Of a stretch of DNA of 5,330 bases, positions 1-5,330 are shown piece by piece; position 1 is the stretch's first letter, and the number at the start of each line of letters is the position of its first letter. The stretch spans positions 1-5,330 of the forward strand of contig CANQJY010000062.1 of the NCBI GenBank assembly GCA_947624365.1. The letters are read 5' to 3'. Source of the DNA: an uncultured Clostridia bacterium. Lineage in GTDB: Bacteria; Bacillota; Clostridia; TANB77; CAG-508. The notes beneath the pieces are model-generated. The model ran no database searches and was not told where the DNA came from. It was given only the letters and a program-made list of their open reading frames with translations. The translations under genes were made by a program, and so were the position numbers.

Positions 1-1296
1 CTCTCTTGCTTTTTTTCTTTGCTCTACTAATTCTAATACTTCTTTTGGAACTTCTTGGATAATTTTATCTCCTTGACTATCAATCTTTATTCCTAAAACT
101 GTATCAAATTTGTATAGCATATCTGCTACTTCTTTTGACTTTTTATCAAATTTTGCGACTTCCCATACATAACTTAATGCAACTGGCATATTCATATCAT
201 CATTAATTGCCTTATGGAAATTTTGTTCAAGTTCTAATAATTGCATTCTTTCATTTTCATCTAATATATCTGTCCCTTTTAAATGTGTTTGATAACTATT
301 GCGTAATCTTTCTAAAGATTTTGCAGTTGAATCTATACTTTCCCATGTAAAATTTAATTTGTTCCTATAATGGCAAGAATACGCAAATAATTTATATACT
401 AGTGGATCATATCCTCTTTCTTTAATATCTTTTAATAAATATACATTTCCCAAACTTTTTGACATCTTTCCACCATTAATTAATAAATATTCTCCATGTA
501 GCCAATATTTTGCTGGTATTTTTCCACATTTTCCTTTACTTTGTGCGATTTCATTTTCATGATGTGTTGGTATTAAATCAATTCCTCCTGTATGAATATC
601 AAATTGTTCACCTAAATATTTTTGTCCCATTGCTGAACATTCAATATGCCAGCCTGGATAACTTGGTCCCCATGGACTATCCCATTTCATTAAATGATTT
701 TCTGGTGCTTTTATCCATAACGCAAAATCATATGGATTCCTTTTTTCTTTATCGACTTCTACTCTAGCTCCTGCTTTTTGTTCTTCTAAATTATGGTTTG
801 ATAAAATTGGATATTTATCTAACTTTGAAATATCAAAATATATAGCTGTTGATGTTTCATATGCATATCCCTTTTCAACTAATTCTTTTACATAAGAAAG
901 CATTTCTGGAATATGTTCTGTTGCTTTACAAATAATTTCAGGTTTTTGAATATTTAGGTCTTCAAGATCTTTAAAAAATAAGTTGGTATAATATTCTGCG
1001 ATTTCTAATGGTGTTTTATGTTCTTCTCTTGCAGATTTTATCATTTTATCTTCACCATCATCACCATCTGAAACTAAATGTCCTACATCTGTAATATTCA
1101 TTACATGTTTAATTTTATATCCATTATATTGTAACATTCTTCTTAATACATCTTGAAAGATATTTGTTCTTAAATTTCCAATAGTTGCATCTTTATATAC
1201 AGTTGGCCCACAAGAGTATATTCTAACTTCTTTTTTATCAATTGGTTCAAATAATTCTTTTTGTCTTGTCAATGTATTATTAAAATATATTTGCAT
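1..1296 (-). CDS. cysS: Cysteinyl-tRNA synthetase (cysteine--tRNA ligase), C-terminus cut by window edge
   Basis: Class I aminoacyl-tRNA synthetase that charges tRNA-Cys with cysteine using ATP in the cytosol. I translated the whole frame: 432 residues are present with no stop, and family members are usually about 460-480, so roughly 30-40 C-terminal residues lie beyond the left edge. The catalytic Rossmann domain fills about residues 1-300. It has CGPTVY at 29-34, a HIGH-equivalent TIGN at 38-41 and KMSKS at 277-281. The expected zinc ligands are C29, C220 (in WHIECS), H245 and E249 (in HHENE). The helical anticodon-binding region follows, ending at the edge in the typical LVEQRKKARE. NITDVGHL at 67-74 followed by GDDGEDK at 78-84 replaces the commoner TDxDDK segment and marks a divergent CysRS subgroup. 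The start is fixed by a GGAGGT nine bases upstream. The gene follows the penicillin-binding protein gene after 62 bp. The first-His-to-Thr change is the only odd catalytic feature. Confidence 0.97.
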   Translation of the reverse strand, partial: MQIYFNNTLTRQKELFEPIDKKEVRIYSCGPTVYKDATIGNLRTNIFQDVLRRMLQYNGYKIKHVMNITDVGHLVSDGDDGEDKMIKSAREEHKTPLEIAEYYTNLFFKDLEDLNIQKPEIICKATEHIPEMLSYVKELVEKGYAYETSTAIYFDISKLDKYPILSNHNLEEQKAGARVEVDKEKRNPYDFALWIKAPENHLMKWDSPWGPSYPGWHIECSAMGQKYLGEQFDIHTGGIDLIPTHHENEIAQSKGKCGKIPAKYWLHGEYLLINGGKMSKSLGNVYLLKDIKERGYDPLVYKLFAYSCHYRNKLNFTWESIDSTAKSLERLRNSYQTHLKGTDILDENERMQLLELEQNFHKAINDDMNMPVALSYVWEVAKFDKKSKEVADMLYKFDTVLGIKIDSQGDKIIQEVPKEVLELVEQRKKARE

Positions 1297-1305
1297 ATAA
1301 TAAAT

Positions 1306-1311
1306 ACCTCC
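1306..1311 (-). promoter_or_regulatory. Ribosome binding site of cysS
   Basis: Read on the minus strand this is GGAGGT, nine bases before the ATG at 1296-1294. It is a strong match to the anti-Shine-Dalgarno sequence and decides the cysS start. The 15 bases GGAGGTATTTATTAT are identical to those in front of the penicillin-binding protein gene. Confidence 0.85.
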
Positions 1312-1325
1312 ATTTATATTACTAA

Positions 1326-1352
1326 ATTAGCGGATTTTACTAATCCGCTAAT
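1326..1352 (-). terminator. Hairpin between the penicillin-binding protein gene and cysS, probable (possibly bidirectional) terminator
   Basis: The arms 1327-1336 (TTAGCGGATT) and 1342-1351 pair perfectly over 10 bp, 11 bp with the A-T pair 1326/1352, around a 5-base loop. The hairpin begins six bases after the TAA stop of the penicillin-binding protein gene. In the sense (minus) direction it is followed by only about three T's before AGTAATAT. In the plus direction it is followed by TCTTTTATT, a better T-tract. It may end the upstream transcript only partly, stabilise its 3' end, or block antisense transcription. No separate promoter for cysS is convincing in the remaining gap, so some read-through to cysS is likely. 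Confidence 0.6.
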
Positions 1353-1358
1353 CTTTTA

Positions 1359-3950
1359 TTAATTTTCCACATGATTTGCTGTATTAGTTGTTGTTGTGTT
1401 CTTTGATGTGTTTGTTGATTGTGTATTCGTACTATTTGTACTTGTTTGATTTTTTGAAGTATTTGTAGTGTTTGCTGTATTTGTTGTATTATTTTTTGAT
1501 GTATTTGTTGTATTTGATGAATTATTAGTTGTTGTATTGCTTTGTGTTGGCTGTGTATGTATAGTACATGTTCCTGTTATTTTTCCTCCAGCAGTTTTTG
1601 AACTTGGCTTCCATAAATTCAAACTCTCTTTTGGAATAGTTCCCCCATAACTATTATTCTTTGTTTCTGGGCAATATTCTGTCGCTACTTTATTAGACTC
1701 TGTACAAATTTTTTGAACACCATGCCCTTCACACCTTTCTGGTAAATTACCTTGTGAGAACATTTCTTTATATGTGTCAGTACAACTTGATGTTGCTAAA
1801 CATCCTGTTTTTCTACAAACAGTTTCTTGTACAATACCTGATGGTGTATTAAAACTTGCATTTGCTAAATTTCTGTGAATATCTTTCATAACATTTGACC
1901 AGATTAATCCTGCTGGATTTGTAGTCTTCCATACTATTTCTTCTGGTTCATCATATCCAAACCAAACAGCTGCTGCATAATATGGTGTCATACCACATAA
2001 CCATCTATCTTTTGATCCATCTGTTGTTCCTGTTTTTGCACAAGTTTCTTTTCCTGGAATTGCACAATAAGTTGCTGTTCCTCCTGATTTTACTGGTTCT
2101 TCTATAATTGACCTAGCAATATATGCAACTTGTTCTGAAAATACTTTATTATGTTCTTGTTTAGGTGTTAAAACAACATTTCCATTTGCATCTGTTACTT
2201 TAGTGTAGAATGTAGGTGTAACATACACTCCATCATTTGCAATTGTTCCATAAGCTGCCGCCATTTCTAATGGACTAATACCATTTGTTAATCCTCCAAT
2301 TGCTAATGGTAATTGATTGTCTTTTTCTTCATCTAAAGTAGTTATTCCCATTTTTTCCATATACTGTATAGACTTAGTTGGTGTTAATTCTCTCATAATT
2401 TTAACTGCTGGAACATTTTGTGATGTTGCAATAAATTGTCTTATATTAATTTCGCCACGTTCTCTATTTCCGTCATTTTTTGGAGAATATCCATTAAAGT
2501 CTGTTTTTACATCATTATATACTGTTGCTGCTGTTATAATTCCTTCTTGTAAAGCTGGAGCCACATCTGCAATTGGTTTTATAGAAGATCCTGTTTGTCT
2601 TACCATTTGAGTTGCTCTATTCCAACCTGTTGCTGTCGCCTCTCCTAAATTGCCACCTACTGCAATAACTTGCCCTGTTTTATAATCTAGAATTGCCATA
2701 CCTGCTTGTGCATGTTCATTTTTATATGTTCCATCTTTTTTCTTTTCGCGCCCTTTTATTTGATAATTTGTTTTTGCAAATTCTTGCTCTACTCTTTCTT
2801 GCACTTCAGGATTTAATGTTGTATGAATTGTTAATCCACTACTGTAAATATATTTTTCAGCAAATTCTCTTGTTACATTTTTTTCTTCCATTACTTGCTC
2901 TATAATTTGTTTTAATGCTGCATCTGTATGGTATGAATATGTTGCTCCATTTTCTACATTTCCTTGTTTGAATTCTATTCCTGCTTCTACTTTTGCAACT
3001 GCTGTGTTATAATCTTCTTCATTTTCAATATAGCCTTGATCTTTCATTTCACTTAATACTGTTAGAGTTTTGCTTTTAATTCTCTCATTTAATTTTGTCT
3101 GTTCTTCTTCTGTTTCCTGCTTTTCAAATGGATTATAGTAATTTGGAGAACTGTTAATTCCTGCTAAAAATGCACATTCTGCTAAATCTAAATCTTTTGC
3201 ACTTTTACTAAAATAATATTGTGCCCCTAATTCTACTCCATGAATATCTTTTCCACCAACAAATAAGATATTTAAATACAACTCTAAAATTTGTTGTTTT
3301 GATATCATTCTTTCTACTTGATAAGCTTTTGCCCATTCTTTTACTTTTCTCAAAATACCTGCTATTCCTGAAGATTCTTTTTCATTTGTGATATTTTTTA
3401 CCAATTGTTGTGTAATTGTACTTCCACCATATGATGAGCCACCTTTAAATACAGTATTTATAATAGCTCCACCCGTTCTTTTCCAATCTACACCATCATG
3501 GTCGTAAAATCTTTTGTCTTCTATTGCAACATATGCTTTTGGTAAATATTCTGACATTTCATCTAATGTAATGATTTGCCTCATTTGATCTTTACTTAAA
3601 TTTGCAATTTCATTTCCATTAATATCTAGTACAATAGAATTTGATGTTCCAATTACTAATTCTTCCTTAGTAATTTCAAAATCATCTCCAAACAATCCAA
3701 AGAACATTGCTGCAACAATTCCAGCTCCAATAACGCAAAGTAATAAAAATAGAACAATTAAAATTTTTATAGCTAACATTAATTTTGGATGTTTTAGAGA
3801 AAATTTATTTTTTTTGTTTTTTCTTTTTACTTTTGCAATTTCTTTAGTTGCTTCTACTTTTCTTGTTGAACTTTTTTTATTTGGTGATGTTCTTTTTCTT
3901 GTATTATTTTTTTGTATATTTTTTTTCCTATTTTCTTTGTTATTTGGCAT
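1359..3950 (-). CDS. Bifunctional class A penicillin-binding protein (PBP1A-like, ponA type)
   Basis: Membrane-anchored peptidoglycan synthase that polymerises lipid II (glycosyltransferase family 51) and cross-links stem peptides (DD-transpeptidase) on the outer face of the membrane; target of beta-lactams. The protein has 863 residues. Residues 1-54 are Lys/Asn-rich and cytosolic; about 57-86 form one membrane helix. The GT51 domain (about 110-290) has EDKRFYDHDG with catalytic E144, GGSTITQQL at 175-183, RKVKE at 201-205 with second Glu E205, and ILELYLN at 221-227. The transpeptidase domain (about 415-690) has SSIK with nucleophile S455 and K458, SQN at 510-512, and KTGT at 639-642. All catalytic motifs are intact. 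Two CxxxxxxATxxC modules follow (712-723, 749-760), then a Thr/Asn/Ser tail. An in-frame ATG at 3986 is 12 codons upstream but overlaps the -10 box. The ATG at 3950 has AGGAGGT seven bases before it and was chosen. Probably transcribed from its own promoter. Confidence 0.96.
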   Translation of the reverse strand: MPNNKENRKKNIQKNNTRKRTSPNKKSSTRKVEATKEIAKVKRKNKKNKFSLKHPKLMLAIKILIVLFLLLCVIGAGIVAAMFFGLFGDDFEITKEELVIGTSNSIVLDINGNEIANLSKDQMRQIITLDEMSEYLPKAYVAIEDKRFYDHDGVDWKRTGGAIINTVFKGGSSYGGSTITQQLVKNITNEKESSGIAGILRKVKEWAKAYQVERMISKQQILELYLNILFVGGKDIHGVELGAQYYFSKSAKDLDLAECAFLAGINSSPNYYNPFEKQETEEEQTKLNERIKSKTLTVLSEMKDQGYIENEEDYNTAVAKVEAGIEFKQGNVENGATYSYHTDAALKQIIEQVMEEKNVTREFAEKYIYSSGLTIHTTLNPEVQERVEQEFAKTNYQIKGREKKKDGTYKNEHAQAGMAILDYKTGQVIAVGGNLGEATATGWNRATQMVRQTGSSIKPIADVAPALQEGIITAATVYNDVKTDFNGYSPKNDGNRERGEINIRQFIATSQNVPAVKIMRELTPTKSIQYMEKMGITTLDEEKDNQLPLAIGGLTNGISPLEMAAAYGTIANDGVYVTPTFYTKVTDANGNVVLTPKQEHNKVFSEQVAYIARSIIEEPVKSGGTATYCAIPGKETCAKTGTTDGSKDRWLCGMTPYYAAAVWFGYDEPEEIVWKTTNPAGLIWSNVMKDIHRNLANASFNTPSGIVQETVCRKTGCLATSSCTDTYKEMFSQGNLPERCEGHGVQKICTESNKVATEYCPETKNNSYGGTIPKESLNLWKPSSKTAGGKITGTCTIHTQPTQSNTTTNNSSNTTNTSKNNTTNTANTTNTSKNQTSTNSTNTQSTNTSKNTTTTNTANHVEN
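1362..1553 (-). repeat. Low-complexity Thr/Asn/Ser-rich C-terminal tail of the penicillin-binding protein
   Basis: Residues 800-863 are about two-thirds Thr and Asn, with Ser, Gln and a few Lys. The unit NTSKN occurs three times (816-820, 830-834, 847-851) with NTTNT/NTANT spacers, so the DNA is a degenerate short tandem repeat based on Asn-Thr codon pairs. Such tails are common on extracytoplasmic ends of Bacillota class A PBPs and are probably disordered in the wall. The repeat is likely to vary in length between strains. It lies wholly inside the reading frame and does not disrupt it. Confidence 0.8.
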
Positions 3951-3957
3951 AATAAAT

Positions 3958-3964
3958 ACCTCCT
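3958..3964 (-). promoter_or_regulatory. Ribosome binding site of the penicillin-binding protein gene
   Basis: Read on the minus strand this is AGGAGGT, seven bases before the ATG at 3950-3948. It is the reason for starting the protein at MPNNKEN rather than at the upstream in-frame ATG at 3986, which has no comparable site. Confidence 0.88.
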
Positions 3965-3979
3965 GTCCTAAATTAGACA
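3964..3979 (-). other. Small dyad just downstream of the predicted promoter
   Basis: On the minus strand TGTCTAA-T-TTAG-G-ACA forms an inverted repeat of seven pairs with one bulged G. It covers the expected transcription start and overlaps the first base of the ribosome binding site. It could be an operator or a weak 5'-UTR stem; it is short and AT-rich, so chance is possible. Confidence 0.3.
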
Positions 3980-3984
3980 ACACC

Positions 3985-4013
3985 ATTATATTACATTTGC
4001 TAGAAAAAATAAA
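3985..4013 (-). promoter_or_regulatory. Predicted sigma-A type promoter of the penicillin-binding protein gene
   Basis: A perfect TATAAT lies at 3990-3985 on the minus strand. At 17 bp spacing the -35 position (4013-4008) reads TTTATT, only a half match to TTGACA, so the promoter rests mainly on the -10 box. Transcription would begin near 3978, giving a leader of about 28 bases with the ribosome binding site in it. The roughly 100 bp gap to the upstream gene fits an independent transcript. The rest of the gap (4014-4051) shows only weak A/T stems and no convincing terminator. Confidence 0.55.
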
Positions 4014-4051
4014 GGCTTTACAAAGAATTTTAAGAAAAATTTAATAACTAT

Positions 4052-4891
4052 TTACATTTTGCCATTTTTAGTGTATAACTGTGTAATTTTTACTGCATCT
4101 TTTTGAATTTTTTTTCTTACAAATTGATATGGTTGCTTTTTATAAAACTCTGCTTCATATAAATCTTTTGAATTAAATAATTTTTCTTCTATTATATATT
4201 CTGGTTTGTTATTTATACATATATCATAATCTGTAATTACAGTTCCATTAAATCTTTTTTTCTTAATAGTTATATTTGCTTGTATATCTATGATTATTGC
4301 ATTTTCATATATAGAATATTGATTTACAAACTCTTCTGGAAAATCTATATTAACAATAATTTTTGCTTTTACTAAACTTTTTCTTTTATTATTCATAACA
4401 GTAAGTATTGTTCCTGTATCTTCTAGTATTTGTGTTTCAATTTTTCGTAATTTTTCGGCATGTTTTGTAACAACACAAATTGTTTTATAATTATTTGTTA
4501 GAATTTTTATAAATTCTATTATATTTTCATTTATATCATTTACTAATATATGTACTGTGCTTTCTTCCTTCTTTTCCCCTTGCTTTTCTAAAATATATTC
4601 TAGTATTTCTGGAAGTAGCATAAAATATAGCCATTTTCCATCAATTATTTCTAGCGGATACATTTGCAATTCATTTACAAATACTTTTTGATTTTGAATT
4701 TTTTTACTTAAAACGATTTTTTTGTTATTTACAGTTTGCATTATTTTTGCTGTTTTTTTAGCTAACTTTATTAACTGTTTATCTGTTGTTGCTATTTTTA
4801 TTGGTAATATTATCCTATTTCCATCTATTTTAATAATATTAAATATTTGGTACAAAAAATTAGGCTTGTCATTTTCATAGATATAATACAT
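4052..4891 (-). CDS. Conserved-looking hypothetical protein of unknown function, possibly Rossmann-like
   Basis: I do not recognise a characterised family. The 279-residue product has no signal peptide or membrane helix, is Lys/Ile/Asn-rich and should be cytosolic. The N-terminal part (about 1-105) includes KKIVLSKKI at 57-65 and a segment IIDGKWLYFMLLPEILEYIL at 82-101. A central part (about 112-210) alternates predicted strands and helices: TVHILVND (112-119), a helix, KTICVVT (136-142), a helix, GTILTVMNNK (160-169), AKIIVNIDFP (176-185) and NAIIIDI (197-203). That order resembles a nucleotide-binding Rossmann fold, as in dehydrogenase-like proteins, but I see no clear GxGxxG loop; this is inference. 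KKRFNG at 211-216 precedes a Lys-rich C-terminus. The start has GAGGTG five bases upstream. The gene starts 36 bp after the truB stop and is probably co-transcribed with it. Base composition matches its neighbours, so there is no sign of recent transfer. Confidence 0.85.
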   Translation of the reverse strand: MYYIYENDKPNFLYQIFNIIKIDGNRIILPIKIATTDKQLIKLAKKTAKIMQTVNNKKIVLSKKIQNQKVFVNELQMYPLEIIDGKWLYFMLLPEILEYILEKQGEKKEESTVHILVNDINENIIEFIKILTNNYKTICVVTKHAEKLRKIETQILEDTGTILTVMNNKRKSLVKAKIIVNIDFPEEFVNQYSIYENAIIIDIQANITIKKKRFNGTVITDYDICINNKPEYIIEEKLFNSKDLYEAEFYKKQPYQFVRKKIQKDAVKITQLYTKNGKM

Positions 4892-4892
4892 A

Positions 4893-4929
4893 AAAACACC
4901 TCACATATTTCAAATATATGAGATGTTTT
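4893..4929 (-). promoter_or_regulatory. Hairpin sequestering the ribosome binding site of the unknown gene; also terminator-like
   Basis: In the minus-strand RNA, 4929-4913 pairs with 4909-4893 over 17 bp, including two G-U wobbles, around a UGA loop. The 5' arm begins inside the truB stop codon (4930-4928). The 3' arm contains the GAGGTG Shine-Dalgarno (4902-4897), and the stem runs into five U's directly before the AUG at 4891. The structure could couple translation: a ribosome ending truB would melt the stem and expose the site. The stem plus U-tract also resembles an intrinsic terminator, although the distal half of the stem is A-U rich. Which role dominates cannot be told from sequence alone. 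Confidence 0.65.
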
Positions 4930-5330
4930 ATAAAATTATATCTCGTTTTAATAAATTTCCTTGTATTGTCCCAATTCCAATAAAATTATTTGCTTGATAA
5001 ATACGATATACTCCATCTGGATTTTCATTTGTTAATTTAACTCCATTCAAAAAATGTTTTAGTTTTTTTTCTTCCAAAACAATTGCTCGTTTATCCTTAA
5101 ATATTTCTTCGATTGATATGATTTTTTTTGCAATAATTTTATTATTTTTTTCTATTTCTTCTAATTGCACTGATTGCTTAATAGTAAAATCTCCTACTTG
5201 TGTCCTAATTAGATTTTTCATATATCCAATAGTTTTCAGTTCTTTTGCAATATCTTCGCAAAGTGTTCTAATATATGTTCTTTTACTACAAGATACTTCA
5301 TATTTAATAGTTTTCGTATTTTTATACTTA
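4928..5330 (-). CDS. truB: tRNA pseudouridine(55) synthase TruB, C-terminal 133 residues (5' end beyond window)
   Basis: TruB converts U55 in the T-loop of almost all elongator tRNAs to pseudouridine. The frame is open through the right edge and ends at TAA 4930-4928; family members are about 290-310 residues, so the N-terminal half with the catalytic Asp is outside. Visible in order (fragment numbering) are VSCSKRTYIRTLCEDI (12-27), matching the conserved SKGTYIRT segment; GYMKNLIRTQVGDFTI (35-50), matching the typical GYMxxLxRTxVGxF block; and a small C-terminal PUA-like region (about 72-133) with FLNGV, DGVYRIY and GNLLKRD. One position is unusual: Arg at fragment residue 17 where nearly all TruB proteins have Gly. 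An in-frame ATG at 5221 is internal (GYMKNL), not a start. The unknown 279-residue gene follows 36 bp downstream and is probably in the same transcript. Confidence 0.95.
   Translation of the reverse strand, partial: KYKNTKTIKYEVSCSKRTYIRTLCEDIAKELKTIGYMKNLIRTQVGDFTIKQSVQLEEIEKNNKIIAKKIISIEEIFKDKRAIVLEEKKLKHFLNGVKLTNENPDGVYRIYQANNFIGIGTIQGNLLKRDIIL

Noticed and set aside
510..767. Plus-strand open frame of 85 codons
   Set aside because: It is antisense to the KMSKS and zinc-binding part of cysS, has no ribosome binding site, and its Phe/Leu-rich product is typical of a reversed AT-rich gene.
1313..1318. TATAAA as a -10 box for cysS
   Set aside because: Transcription would begin inside the ribosome binding site, and no -35 element is visible.
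1468..2905. Plus-strand open frames at 1468-1650, 2317-2610 and 2693-2905
   Set aside because: All are antisense to the intact PBP gene, hydrophobic through reverse reading of Lys/Asn/Glu codons, and lack start signals.
3951..3986. In-frame upstream ATG giving a 12-residue longer PBP (MVLSNLG...)
   Set aside because: It overlaps the TATAAT box, has no ribosome binding site, and the strong AGGAGGT lies downstream of it, in front of the ATG at 3950.
4000..4030. Possible terminator after the 279-residue gene (short AAAG/CTTT stem and T-tract)
   Set aside because: The stem is only four to five A-T rich pairs, too weak to support a terminator call.
3814..4044. Plus-strand open frame rich in Phe and Leu, membrane-like
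   Set aside because: It is the reverse reading of the Lys/Arg-rich PBP N-terminus and its promoter gap, with no ribosome binding site.
4928..5221. Separate 97-residue gene starting at the ATG at 5221
   Set aside because: The frame stays open to the window edge and upstream residues match TruB (SCSK.TYIRTLCEDI), so the Met is internal.
1..5330. CRISPR array, insertion sequence, tRNA or rRNA gene, recoded TGA
   Set aside because: I found no spaced direct repeats, transposase frame, terminal inverted repeats or RNA gene signatures; nearly all bases are covered by four ordinary genes with TGG tryptophans and TAA stops.

Overview
The window is a very AT-rich stretch of bacterial chromosome in which all recognisable genes lie on the minus strand and are read from the right edge to the left edge. 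The strong GGAGG-type ribosome binding sites, TAA stops, AGA/TTA-rich codon use and a Gram-positive style class A penicillin-binding protein point to a low-GC Bacillota, most likely an uncultured gut-type Clostridia. All tryptophans are TGG and no in-frame TGA occurs, so there is no sign of an altered code.

In transcription order: (1) the 3' end of truB, tRNA pseudouridine-55 synthase (4928-5330, cut by the right edge); (2) a 279-residue protein of unknown function (4052-4891), whose ribosome binding site lies inside a 17-bp hairpin that starts at the truB stop codon; (3) a gap of about 100 bp with a good -10 box and a small dyad, taken as the promoter of the next gene; (4) a bifunctional class A penicillin-binding protein (1359-3950) with transglycosylase and transpeptidase motifs, two spaced-cysteine modules and a Thr/Asn-rich tail; (5) a 62-bp gap with a 10-11 bp GC-containing hairpin; (6) cysS, cysteinyl-tRNA synthetase (1-1296, missing its last residues at the left edge).

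This is mainly a housekeeping region (tRNA modification, tRNA charging, cell-wall synthesis). I see no mobile element, CRISPR array, tRNA, rRNA or defence cassette. The points most worth a second look are the hairpin joining truB to the unknown gene, the unknown gene itself, a TIGN in place of HIGH/HIGN in a divergent CysRS, a Gly-to-Arg change in a conserved TruB motif, and the cysteine modules and low-complexity tail of the penicillin-binding protein.
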